Part shown: positions 7,161-15,579 of the stretch, in pieces
How the letters are laid out: every line of letters starts with the position of its first letter
Position numbering within the stretch: the first letter of the stretch is position 1
From: an uncultured Fretibacterium sp.
Lineage (GTDB): Bacteria > Synergistota > Synergistia > Synergistales > Aminobacteriaceae
DNA length: 42,695 bases
Direction of reading: 5' to 3'
Assembly: GCA_937892105.1 (NCBI GenBank)
Contig: CALAUZ010000218.1
Span: forward strand, 1 to 42,695
The notes under the pieces: generated by a model
Database searches by the model: none
What the model saw: the letters and a program-made list of their open reading frames with translations, nothing else
What the model was told of the DNA's origin: nothing
Position numbers and translations under genes: made by a program

Positions 7161-7797
7161 AGCTTGAGTATTTCCCCGACAGTTCCAAAAGTTCGCTTGT
7201 TGCCTTCCTGATGTCCTTAGAGGCAAATATTGCGCTTATAACCGCGACACCTGCAATCCCTGTTCCTTCGAGCATGTGAATATTTCCGGCGTTAATGCCT
7301 CCGATTGCAACAACAGGAATTTTCACGGCACTGCATATCTTCCTCAATTCCTCATGGGTTATGTCAACAGCGTCAGACTTTGAACCTGTGTGAAAGACTG
7401 CGCCTGCTCCGAGATAATCCGCGCCCTGACGTTCTGCCATTATTGCCTCCTCTGCCGTCCTCACTGAGACACCAAGAATTTTTCCGATGCCTATTACTTC
7501 CCTTGCACGTAAAGCGTTCAAATCGTCCTGTCCAACGTGAACACCATCAGCGTTTACATCAATCGCGAGATTAACATCATCATTCACGATGAAGGGGATA
7601 TTAGCTGACCTGCATATTGCCTGAATTTCGAGTGCTTCATACTTCATGGCCTCATAACCCATCGACTTCTCTCGGAGCTGTATCATTGTTGCGCCTCCTG
7701 ACACTGCCTCTTTGACGCATTCACCCAAACTTCTGCCATTGAGCCATGTTCTGTCAGTTACAGCGTATAACTTGAGACTTTCAGCGGATAACTTCAT
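7150..7797 (-). CDS. thiE: Thiamin-phosphate synthase
   Basis: ThiE condenses HMP pyrophosphate with hydroxyethylthiazole phosphate to give thiamin monophosphate. Family motifs along the TIM barrel are clear: MIQLREKSM, FIVNDDVNLAIDVNADGVHV followed by GQDDL, GVSVRTAEEA, GADYLGAGAVFHTGSKSDA and PVVAIGGINAGN. I choose ATG 7,795-7,797 (215 residues) because GGAGG precedes it by eight bases. A TTG at 7,815 would add six residues without a better site. The gene overlaps the thiM stop region by 17 bp and the HAD gene by 11 bp, so the operon is tightly coupled. Confidence 0.92.
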   Translation of the reverse strand: MKLSAESLKLYAVTDRTWLNGRSLGECVKEAVSGGATMIQLREKSMGYEAMKYEALEIQAICRSANIPFIVNDDVNLAIDVNADGVHVGQDDLNALRAREVIGIGKILGVSVRTAEEAIMAERQGADYLGAGAVFHTGSKSDAVDITHEELRKICSAVKIPVVAIGGINAGNIHMLEGTGIAGVAVISAIFASKDIRKATSELLELSGKYSSYEA

Positions 7798-8605
7798 ATT
7801 TTGCGCCTCCGTCAAGAATTTCGCCCGTCATGTTGTAGATAGCGTCAATTATTCTGTTTCTGTATGACGAGTTGCCCTCATGTTCCAGAAGGTTAGAATA
7901 TCCTATTTCACCAGCAAGACCCATCATGCACACTGCTGAAGCTGCGGCCTCAAGTGTATTTTCCGGATTAGCGGCGATGAATGCTGCCATTATTCCCGAA
8001 AGCATACAGCCTGTACCCGTGATTCTTCCCATCTCTGGTCTTCCGTTGCGAATGGCATAACATTTTTCAGCGTCAGCAACGAGATCTATTGCCCCAGTGA
8101 GTGCGATAACTGCCCCTGTACTGCTTGCGAAGTCCTTAACGAACCTGGCCATTTCATCGAGATTATCATCGCTTACCCTGTCCGCAATGTCAGCGTCAAC
8201 ACCGTGTGTTGTGCCTGCTCCAAGTGCAAGCGTCTTAATCTCTGAAGCATTCCCGCGAATAACATCAAACTTCAGCTCTTTCATGAGTTTTACTGCTGTT
8301 TCAGTCCTGAGAGTGCTTGCTCCCGCTCCAACAGGGTCAAGAAGCAAAGAGTGTCCGAGTTCCTGAGCCTTTCTTCCCGCCCTGAACATTGCCTCAATAG
8401 TGCGTGAATTGAGCGTGCCAATGTTGATGTTGAGGGCGTTGCATATTGCGGTGATTTCGTATGCGTCATCGGGTTCATCGGCCATGATGGGGCTTCCGCC
8501 ACAGGCGAGTATTGAATTTGCGACATCGTTGACGGTAACATAGTTAGTGATGTTGTGAACGAGCGGGGATTTTTCCCTGACGTTTTCGAGACATGAACCT
8601 AGCAT
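7781..8605 (-). CDS. thiM: Hydroxyethylthiazole kinase
   Basis: ThiM phosphorylates 4-methyl-5-hydroxyethylthiazole, the thiazole half recovered from thiamin breakdown. The 274-residue length is normal. Seen motifs are SPLVHNITNYVTVNDVANS near the N-terminus, LLLDPVGAGAS, DVIRGNASEI, and the active-site GRITGTGCMLSGIMAAF. The ATG is preceded by AAGGAGAA at a somewhat long distance. It is the first gene of the operon and follows the TPP riboswitch by about 50 bases. The operon has salvage genes only; no thiC, thiG or thiS is visible here, so this locus serves precursor recovery rather than de novo synthesis. Confidence 0.93.
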   Translation of the reverse strand: MLGSCLENVREKSPLVHNITNYVTVNDVANSILACGGSPIMADEPDDAYEITAICNALNINIGTLNSRTIEAMFRAGRKAQELGHSLLLDPVGAGASTLRTETAVKLMKELKFDVIRGNASEIKTLALGAGTTHGVDADIADRVSDDNLDEMARFVKDFASSTGAVIALTGAIDLVADAEKCYAIRNGRPEMGRITGTGCMLSGIMAAFIAANPENTLEAAASAVCMMGLAGEIGYSNLLEHEGNSSYRNRIIDAIYNMTGEILDGGAKYEVIR

Positions 8606-8654
8606 GGTAATAATGAAATTCTCCTTTGCATGTGAGAGCGTGTGAGTGAACAGT

Positions 8655-8755
8655 TCTGTGAAGTTCCCTACGCCGGCATTGCCCGGATCAGGTTATGATG
8701 GTCGGAACACGGAAAAGTTCCCTCTCAGCCTGTTATATTACAAGCTCCCATGAAA
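8655..8755 (-). promoter_or_regulatory. TPP riboswitch (THI element)
   Basis: On the minus strand upstream of thiM the conserved aptamer blocks are visible in order: GGGAGC (P1/P2 side), GGCTGAGAGGGAAC, ACCTGATCCGGGCAATGC and CGGCGTAGGGAA. These are the pyrimidine-sensing CTGAGA element and the pyrophosphate-sensing GCGTAGGGAA element. The start of thiM lies about 50 bases downstream. No clear T-tailed terminator lies between, so control of translation initiation is more likely than premature termination. A short TCTC/GAGA pairing could mask the ribosome-binding site. Boundaries are approximate. Confidence 0.93.
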
Positions 8756-8775
8756 TTTTGTGTATGAACGTGTAT

Positions 8776-8803
8776 ATTATAGCGTGAAAAAAGCAGGTGT
8801 CAT
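8776..8803 (-). promoter_or_regulatory. Sigma-70-type promoter of the thiamin operon
   Basis: On the minus strand, ATGACA (8,798-8,803) and a perfect TATAAT (8,776-8,781) are separated by 16 bases. Transcription would start near 8,769, just upstream of the riboswitch aptamer. Confidence 0.7.
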
Positions 8804-8859
8804 TAAGCATAAATATTTTATTGAGCACAAATACATTATGAGTTAGAATTTTTCTGCAC

Positions 8860-8888
8860 TTGACATTAATTCAGCAAACGGGTAATCT
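8860..8888 (+). promoter_or_regulatory. Possible promoter of the cold-shock gene
   Basis: TTGACA (8,860-8,865) is followed after 17 bases by TAATCT (8,883-8,888), a poor -10. It would give a leader of roughly 60 bases before the cold-shock start codon. The rest of 8,804-8,955 shows nothing else recognisable. Confidence 0.4.
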
Positions 8889-8955
8889 TAACATATAAAA
8901 TGCCTTGTATACGCATCAGGGCTAGAAACAATATTTATCAGGAGGCTTTTTTTTC

Positions 8956-9156
8956 ATGGCACAGGGTACCGTAAAGTGGTTCAACGAGAGCAAAGGGTAC
9001 GGCTTCATCACCGTAGACGACGGAAAGGACGTGTTCGTACACTTCAGCGCAATTCAGGGCGAGGGCTTCAAGACGCTCAACGAAGGCCAGAAGGTAACAT
9101 TCGACATCGTAAACGGCGAGAAAGGCCCGCAGGCTGCTAACGTTGTAAAACAGTAA
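8956..9156 (+). CDS. csp: Cold-shock-domain protein (CspA family)
   Basis: This 66-residue single-domain protein is nearly all cold-shock domain. It has [15 protein letters not shown] containing the RNP1 motif, DVFVHFSAI containing RNP2, and the closing GPQAANV strand. Such proteins bind single-stranded RNA or DNA and melt secondary structure, helping translation in the cold or under stress. A strong GGAGG precedes the ATG. A hairpin terminator lies at 9,221-9,256. The 3' end overlaps by 20 bp the read-through tail of the decayed metallopeptidase gene on the opposite strand. Confidence 0.95.
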   Translation: MAQGTVKWFNESKGYGFITVDDGKDVFVHFSAIQGEGFKTLNEGQKVTFDIVNGEKGPQAANVVKQ

Positions 9157-11610
9157 TATCAAGTCTCCTGCCACGATACCGCGAAAACTTCATATAGCAG
9201 CAGATAATGACATTAACGAGTGAGGACCCCGAAAGTTTGAGGCCCTCATTATTTTTGCCATATAACCTTTTCGCCAGAATGAACGCTACACCAGCCATGA
9301 AGATTATTCCCAGAGTTCCGGAATTACAGCCGCCGCTTGAGCCAGAAGTGTATCCAGCCGCAATGACGGGGTGATACGTTCTTCCCGCCGTTAAGTCCGC
9401 CGGGACGCTTACCCAGTCTGGTGATATCGCAGGGGTGAACCTTACGTTGATATCTTCGGAGTTCGAGAAGAACAGCAGGGGTGTGTCTTCGGGAGGCTGA
9501 TGCTTGCGGGAGGCCGTGAAGGTGTATGTTCCTGACTGCGAGGGGGTGAAGGACGGTAGGGTTGCAAGGATTTCGGTAGTGGAACTTGCACTGACGCTCT
9601 GGCCTGATGTTAAGGCAACGGCAGAGGTTGAAGATGTGTTGATTGAAGGCCAAGTGATACTTACGCCCGAATCGCAAGTAACATTAGATATGTTGAGATT
9701 AGGGCAGTTGCTCAAGTCTAGCGTTGTCAGCTGGTTGTTGTAGCAGTTCAAATATTGCAGAGCCGTGAAATACTCCACGCCCTGAAGTGATGAAATTCCT
9801 GAGTCGGACACGTATATGCCAGTTACCATTGCGATTTCAGCCGCGCTCAATGTACCGTCAGAATTTGTGTCAAACCGCCTCACGTATTCACGGAAAACTG
9901 CGTCAGGGAAGTGGGGTTCATCAATCGGAATGTTATATGACACTATCCGAACTTCAGGTTCTTCTGGATTACCTCCTTCGGACATATAATAATCCCGCCC
10001 CGTAACATTCCTGCTGACAGTTACATTGAACGTTGCAGTATCATATCCGCTCTTTCTCAGTTCGACAGTATAGTATCTGTTGTTCAGAGAAGGGAACGAA
10101 TATTGACCGTTAGCGTCAGTTGATGTGGTCTGAACCACTGAGGCATTCTGCGTGTACCAGCCCGAACGCAAATTCACGGTTACACCCTGAAATGGTGATT
10201 TGTCCCCTGACTTCATGGCTTTACCACTGAGTGAACCGTTTCCCGGTCTGACCAATCTAACGTCTATCTTCACATCGTCCGATGTCATTGACGGTAATGC
10301 TGATAGAGGAACATAGCCCTCTTTTGCAACGAAAACGGTGTATTGCCCTGCTTCAAGCTGGAAGGAGTATCGCCCGCTTATAGGGGTAATTCTCCTCTCT
10401 ATCACATATGGAATGGAAGAACCGTTTGATGTCGATGTGCCGGAGACCGTAACATCAACGCCGAAAAGGAGGAAAGGAATGCGCCTGTGTCATAGTCCGT
10501 TACAGCACCCTTCAGAGTTTCCTTCGTCCCGTAAATACCGACAGAATTAAATGCGTCTCTGATTGCATCAAGTTGCTCGTCATTCAAACGGAGTTCTTTT
10601 GCTGCCCATATGACGCACCTGCGAACGTCCCAGAATGTTGCGGTTGAGTTCAGTCCCATATGGAAGGATTTGTACCATACCTTTGCGGGTTCGTCCCATG
10701 TGAGGCCGTTCGAGGAATTATCTTCGTGCATAAAATAAGCCGGACGAGACACTAAAAAGCTAGCTATATAAGCACCCTAAGTGTATGTTTCATTAGGATT
10801 TGCAATATTACGTATACATTTGCCATTCTCAAAAACGGTTTCTCCTAGTTTCCAGTTTTTATCTTTGATGCAAGCAAAAACATCTGCGAATCCTTCATGA
10901 ATAAAACGCTTAGACCCCTCACCAACTATATCATAGCAGAGAACCCCATGTGTCGTTTCATGTGTCAGAACATCAATAGCAACAGCGAATGTATGTATCA
11001 TTCCGTTGTAAATAGTCAGTGTCATGAGATTACTATTGTTGCTTATTGACATATACCCCTTCCCAGAATCCCAGAAGGCTTGACTAGAACCATCAAGTCC
11101 ACTTAGAAAGAAATTATTGTGGGTAGCAACGTATATCCCGTAACTTTGCCGCCGTTACTCCCGAATGTGAATGCCGTTGTGAACGCTACATCTTTGTACC
11201 AGCCAGCTAAAACATACCCTGTTTTTGTGGAATTGTCAGGCATTGTGACAGTTCCGCCAGAAGATACGTTGACGCTTGCTACAGTACTTCCTCCTTTGCT
11301 GTCGAAAGATACAGTGTACCCCGAAGATGCAGGCGTAGGCACAGGGTCAGGCGAAATTGTAGGTGTCGTAACAGGCGAAGGATTATCCTGTGATTGTGGT
11401 GTTGCATCTGGTTGCGTTGGTATATCCTCAGAATTTGGTGAAGGGATAGGCACAGTATTATCAGGAGAAGTCTTATCCTGACTTATGGGATTACCATCTG
11501 TGTTCGGTAAAATTACCCTCCCCCTCATTCACGCAATTTATGCAAGAAAGGATAAGTATGAACAGCAACATTAGAGCTGTCATAATACGGTGAAAACTTT
11601 TCTCACTCAT
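9137..11610 (-). pseudogene. Decayed secreted M4 (thermolysin-type) metallopeptidase lipoprotein with C-terminal sorting signal
   Basis: Reading the minus strand from ATG 11,608-11,610 (AGGAG upstream) gives a lipoprotein-like signal (LMLLFILILSC). A Pro/Thr-rich linker and one InlB/Flg_new-type repeat (YTVSFDSKGGSTVASV…) follow. Next come an M4 core with VLTHETTHGV (HExxH) and HEGFADVF, the M4 C-terminal helices (SATFWDVRRCV…), carboxypeptidase-regulatory-like repeats, a DTNSDGTLSAAEI/LRR segment, and GGCNSG + membrane helix + KR, as in Synergist-CTERM sorting signals. The frame is broken at least four times: a G5 run at 11,520-11,524 (one G too many), a shift near 11,115 where the usual propeptide is also missing, TAG at 10,777-10,779, and a TTTT run at 10,464-10,467 (one T short). 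The protein cannot be made whole. Confidence 0.8.
9221..9256 (+). terminator. Rho-independent terminator of the cold-shock gene
   Basis: TGAGGACC pairs with GGCCCTCA (one A-C mismatch) across a 12-base loop and is followed by TTATTTTT. It is 65 bases after the cold-shock stop. It lies inside the tail of the opposite-strand reading frame, which supports the view that this tail is not real coding sequence. Confidence 0.7.
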
Positions 11611-11817
11611 GGCATATTCTCCTTTTTCATGTGAATTTTGTGAATGACCAAATTATACTCGTAATAGTGTATTACGTCCGTTTTCCTGTGCTTTTACAAA
11701 ACGTTCAAGATTATACATTTTCACTTTTCATAATCTTTTTTATGAAAGGTGTACTCCCAAATTAAGTGCAAGGGATATATACTATTCATCAAAATTTATA
11801 TGGAGGTGCAGATTTCC

Positions 11818-13008
11818 ATGAAGACAAAAATTTTCACCGCCGCATTAATCCTCGCCGCAATATTATCCGCGTCATGTTCCTACGCCGCAGTTACACCACA
11901 ACAGGCACTGGCAGATCCCAGATTTGCCCCCTACGTTGAGGCAACAAAGCAGAACGGTGCATCGCTTCTTTCAGGACGTTACGCCATAACAACGGAAATT
12001 ACTTCGCGCACAGGAGGCCAAAAGATACTTGCCCCGACAAATATGATTTTCAACATCGGGCACTTCGACACCCAGATAAACGCATATCCCCTGAATGCTG
12101 ACATATACGGGAGTAACATCGTTCCGCTGTATATGACTCTCGATACTCATGCATCAGCACCAATCATCAAAACTTACGGGGCTAACAGGTCAGGCCAGTA
12201 TGATGTTGTTGGAGAGGATTACGCAGTAGTCATCAATCAGGGAGGGAGCAGAGCATGGTTTGTTGCCTCAGTGTCCGACGGCGAAATCAACTACTTTTTC
12301 CCGCTTGATGACGCTTCATTGTTCCCAAAAGGCTGGTATCTGGGTGCATGGAAGTGTTCAGACGGCACACAGTTTACGTTTGAGGGCGATACAATCAGCT
12401 CCAACGGCCAGGCGATCGGGACATTCAAGGTATCTGACAACAGGATAATAGTAACCACATCAGACGGCCAGACTGACGTGATTTATGCCCTGCGCAATCC
12501 TGAGAAGGATACGCTAGTTATGACTTTCACCAGCGGCCCGAACGGTATGGGGATTAATGCCGGAGTGTTTGAACGCATTGCCGAAGCACCCAAAACTACA
12601 GCACCAAGATTTCCCATACCTTCAACGACAACGCCTGAAGCCCCTAAGCCTCCAAAGTTCCCCGTTCCAACTCAGACACACCAGCCATCAGAACCTCAAA
12701 TGCCTACAGAGTTTCCGCCAATGCCGAAAGTTGATTTGCCATCTCCAAGCCTCAATATTGATGGAGTATGGGCTGCAAACGTTAATGGACATCAGTGGAT
12801 TACGCAGTTTCAGGACGGCAGCTATTATGGGTGGATTGACGGCAGACCTTCCGAGATGGGAATAATACGCATTGAGGGAAGCACCATAACAGGCACGAAT
12901 AATCATGGTGTTGACTTCAAGGCAGAGCTTGAACTTGACCCTTCCGGTAATATCTTGGATATGAAGTTCGGAAATGGCAACGCAATACGTTATCAGAAGG
13001 TGCAATAA
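11818..13008 (+). CDS. Secreted protein of unknown function with proline-rich hinge
   Basis: The start is ATG 11,818, ten bases after GGAGG; an upstream in-frame codon at 11,749 lacks a site and would bury the signal peptide. The 396-residue product begins with a signal peptide (MKTKIFTAALILAAILS), with a possible lipobox cysteine or cleavage at SYA. Two halves follow: an N-terminal beta-rich domain that includes a GTFKVSDNRIIVTTSDGQ-like strand pair typical of lipocalin-like or META-type domains, then a Pro/Thr/Lys-rich hinge (about residues 265-315), then a shorter C-terminal domain with the same style of strand (GIIRIEGSTITGTNNHG). It is two bases from kdgK, so the two are probably co-transcribed. 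I assign no function. Confidence 0.85.
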   Translation: MKTKIFTAALILAAILSASCSYAAVTPQQALADPRFAPYVEATKQNGASLLSGRYAITTEITSRTGGQKILAPTNMIFNIGHFDTQINAYPLNADIYGSNIVPLYMTLDTHASAPIIKTYGANRSGQYDVVGEDYAVVINQGGSRAWFVASVSDGEINYFFPLDDASLFPKGWYLGAWKCSDGTQFTFEGDTISSNGQAIGTFKVSDNRIIVTTSDGQTDVIYALRNPEKDTLVMTFTSGPNGMGINAGVFERIAEAPKTTAPRFPIPSTTTPEAPKPPKFPVPTQTHQPSEPQMPTEFPPMPKVDLPSPSLNIDGVWAANVNGHQWITQFQDGSYYGWIDGRPSEMGIIRIEGSTITGTNNHGVDFKAELELDPSGNILDMKFGNGNAIRYQKVQ

Positions 13009-13010
13009 TA

Positions 13011-14063
13011 ATGACGCATAAATTCATCACGGTAGGGGAGATTATGCTCCGTCTTACCCCTCCAAACTATGACAAGATAAGGGCAGCAACGAGTTTCGAG
13101 GCAAGCTACGGTGGAAGCGAGGCAAATATAGCTCTTGCACTGGCAAACTTGGGTATAGACAGTACGTTCTTCTCTGTCGTACCTGATAATTCGCTGGGTA
13201 AGAGCGCGGTTCGTATGTTACGGAGCAATGATGTACACTGTTCACCCGTAATTCTCAGCACCGAGAAGGATACCCCAACTCACAGGCTTGGAACGTACTA
13301 CCTTGAAGCAGGTTACGGAATACGGCCCAGTAAGGTAACGTATGACCGCAAGCACAGCGCATTCACGGAGTACGATTATTCATGTGTTGATACGGGGAAA
13401 CTTCTCGAAAGCTTCACGTGGCTTCACATGAGCGGTATAACTCCTGCATTGTCCAGGTCATGTGCGGATTTCACCCTGAAAATCATGAAGAAGGCTAAGG
13501 AGCTTGGGTTGACAGTCAGTTTTGACGGCAACTTCAGGAGAACTTTATGGAGTTGGAACGAGGCTAGGGACTTCTGCACCCAATGTCTGCCGTATGTTGA
13601 TGTTCTTCTTGGGATTGAACCGTATCATCTCTGGAAGAATGACGATGACCATTCGCAGGGTGATGTTAAGGACGGACTGCCGTTACAGCCTGATTACGAG
13701 GCACAGTCAGCAGTATTTGACGCTTTCGTGAGGGAGTATAAGGGGCTGAAATGTATCGCAAGGCACGTAAGGTATGCTCATTCTGGAAGTGAGAACAGCC
13801 TTAAAGCCTATATGCGTCTTGACGGCAAGACCTACGAGAGCAAGCTGTTCACGTTCAACATTCTGGACAGGGTTGGGGGCGGAGATGCCTTTGCGTCAGG
13901 GCTGATATATGCCATGATGACGGGGTATGAGCCTGATGATATGATAAATTTTGCCGTTGCCAGCAGTGTCATAAAGCACACTATACGTGGAGATGGTAAT
14001 ATCACAGATGATGCTGAGACGATACGCCAGATTATGAGCATGAGTTACGACATAAAGAGATAG
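13011..14063 (+). CDS. kdgK: 2-keto-3-deoxygluconate kinase (PfkB family)
   Basis: This 350-residue ribokinase-fold sugar kinase has the PfkB N-terminal signature GGSEANIALALANLG (about residues 34-48) and the C-terminal DRVGGGDAFASGLIYA with the catalytic aspartate. The LRLTPPNYDKI start and GTYYLEAG segment match KDG kinases, which phosphorylate 2-keto-3-deoxy-D-gluconate from uronate, pectin or alginate breakdown. The kinase precedes a DctPQM transporter, so the locus probably takes up and processes sugar acids. The start ATG is two bases after the stop of the secreted-protein gene. No kdgA aldolase is visible in the window. Substrate assignment within PfkB is good but not certain. Confidence 0.85.
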   Translation: MTHKFITVGEIMLRLTPPNYDKIRAATSFEASYGGSEANIALALANLGIDSTFFSVVPDNSLGKSAVRMLRSNDVHCSPVILSTEKDTPTHRLGTYYLEAGYGIRPSKVTYDRKHSAFTEYDYSCVDTGKLLESFTWLHMSGITPALSRSCADFTLKIMKKAKELGLTVSFDGNFRRTLWSWNEARDFCTQCLPYVDVLLGIEPYHLWKNDDDHSQGDVKDGLPLQPDYEAQSAVFDAFVREYKGLKCIARHVRYAHSGSENSLKAYMRLDGKTYESKLFTFNILDRVGGGDAFASGLIYAMMTGYEPDDMINFAVASSVIKHTIRGDGNITDDAETIRQIMSMSYDIKR

Positions 14064-14382
14064 AGCAATAATGGGAAGGCAGGGGGCATGGGGATTTCAC
14101 ATTGAAGGGGATTTTCCAGAAATAATATATGATACAGGTGTTGAAGTTATCCAACTGTTAAAAGAAATATGATAATGTAATCAACACTGTTGGTATTTTT
14201 TTGAGTAAAACCTTACAATAACTGAATACCTGGATTAAGAAGTTACAATTTTGGTATTCCCTCTTGCGGGATCAGCGTAATTATTTTGCTGTATTGCGGC
14301 TTGATTTTGTAACGTAAGGCATTAGCGGTATCTCTAGCAACTCCAATCCTTAACTATTGACATCATGCGTGAAAATTACTAT
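14064..14382. other. Intergenic region before the TRAP operon
   Basis: About 320 bases, AT-rich. It contains one 33-residue open frame at 14,071-14,172 (plus strand, MGRQGAWGFHIEG…), which lacks a ribosome-binding site of its own but reads like a fragment of real coding sequence. I see no terminator for kdgK and no RNA gene. It may be a residue of a deleted gene. Confidence 0.35.
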
Positions 14383-14412
14383 TTGCCTTGCCGCTTGTTT
14401 ATCGCGTATAAT
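14383..14412 (+). promoter_or_regulatory. Sigma-70-type promoter of the dctPQM operon
   Basis: TTGCCT (14,383-14,388) and a perfect TATAAT (14,407-14,412) are 18 bases apart. The dctP start follows 44 bases later with its own CAGGAGG site. A TTGACA at 14,356-14,361 is a second possible -35 without a good partner. Confidence 0.6.
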
Positions 14413-14455
14413 CTTCATATCCAAAATATAAATCTTTCAGGAGGTTATCATATCC

Positions 14456-15445
14456 ATGAAGAAAGTTGCAGCTCTCGTATTCGTGCTGGTTCTCATGTCA
14501 TTTTCAGTGGCACAGGCCGCCCAGTACACCATCACAGTAACCCACATCGTCGATGAAGCACACTCATGGCACAAAGCCAGCGAGTTCTTCAAGCAGGAAG
14601 TCGAGAAACGTTCGGACGGAAAAATCGAAGTCAAGATTTACCCCAACAGCCAGCTCGGAAATGAAATCGACACGATACAGTCGGCACTCACCGGCGGCGG
14701 CGTTGACATCGTAATCACGGGCGAATCCATGATGACCTACGTCCCCGAACTGGGAATACTCGGAGTTCCCTACCTTATGACCAGCGATGCCCATGTTGAG
14801 GCGGTTGCAGGCGGCCCGATCGGCAAGGAGATAGAGGATTTAATGCTCATGGACGGCGCAGGTTTCAGGTGCCTTGCGTACTTCGTGAGAGGCCCAAGAG
14901 ACGTAACCTCCAACAAGCCCATTCGTACTCCTGACGACATCAAAGGCGTAATTATCCGCACACCTGCTTCAACAATCACGGTCTCAACGTTCGAGGCATT
15001 TGGTGCGAAACCAACACCGATGGCATTCTCAGAGGTCTTCACGAGCCTTCAGAGCGGTACAATTCAGGGACAGGAGAACCCTCTGGCAATGATTAAGTCG
15101 GGCAATTTCTACGAGGTTCAGAAGTACCTGAACAAGACAGAACATCTCCGTACATGGCTGTATTTCGCGATGAGTGAGCAGAGCTTCCAGGCACTCCCTA
15201 AGGACTTGCAGGACATGGTGCTTCAGGTTGGAAAAGAGACGCAGGCATACGAGCATGAACTTTTCCTGAAGGACGAAGCAGAACTTGAAGGCTTCCTGTC
15301 GTCAAAGGGAATGGAAATCATCAATGACGTTGACCAGGCAGCATTTGCGAAACTTGCAGACAGCGCAATGCAGAAGCTCATGGAGGGTGAGTACAAGTAC
15401 CTCAGGCCGCTTTACGACAAGATTAAAGCAGCAGAACCCAAATAG
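14456..15445 (+). CDS. dctP: TRAP transporter solute-binding protein DctP
   Basis: The 329-residue extracytoplasmic receptor has a signal peptide (MKKVAALVFVLVLMSFSVAQ, cut after AQA). It has the DctP-family core: KIEVKIYPNSQLGNE, the substrate-carboxylate arginine in VIIRTPAS (R168), and the PMAFSEVFTSLQSGTIQGQE signature. It binds an organic acid outside the membrane and delivers it to DctQM, driven by a sodium or proton gradient. The ligand cannot be told from sequence. The neighbouring kdgK, dehydrogenase and four-carbon sugar-acid kinase genes favour sugar acids. It has AGGAGG at its start. A terminator-like hairpin after its stop would raise receptor level relative to the membrane subunits. 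Confidence 0.93.
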   Translation: MKKVAALVFVLVLMSFSVAQAAQYTITVTHIVDEAHSWHKASEFFKQEVEKRSDGKIEVKIYPNSQLGNEIDTIQSALTGGGVDIVITGESMMTYVPELGILGVPYLMTSDAHVEAVAGGPIGKEIEDLMLMDGAGFRCLAYFVRGPRDVTSNKPIRTPDDIKGVIIRTPASTITVSTFEAFGAKPTPMAFSEVFTSLQSGTIQGQENPLAMIKSGNFYEVQKYLNKTEHLRTWLYFAMSEQSFQALPKDLQDMVLQVGKETQAYEHELFLKDEAELEGFLSSKGMEIINDVDQAAFAKLADSAMQKLMEGEYKYLRPLYDKIKAAEPK

Positions 15446-15458
15446 CGTAATTTTCATG

Positions 15459-15497
15459 GCCGGTGTGTGAACGAAATCATACATCGGCTGTTTTTTT
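15459..15497 (+). terminator. Intercistronic attenuating hairpin between dctP and dctQ
   Basis: GCCGGTGTGTGA pairs with TCATACATCGGC (12 bp with two G-U pairs) around ACGAAA, followed by TGTTTTTTT. Placed just after dctP and before dctQ, it likely causes partial termination, giving excess binding protein. Confidence 0.8.
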
Positions 15498-15579
15498 GCG
15501 GTGTCAGACTGGACGAAAATTTACTACACCGCGTATAAGGTAGCTGAATGTGTCAAAGCATTCATGAAGCAGTGAAAAC

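Noticed and set aside
10460..10470. Programmed -1 frameshift at the T4 run in the M4 gene
   Set aside because: No slippery heptamer with a downstream pseudoknot is apparent, and other lesions show the gene is dead anyway.
14303..14316. TTGATTTTGTAA-like sequence shared with the duplicated 11-mer at 19,240
   Set aside because: It is a short, low-complexity AT match without any other sign of a shared element.
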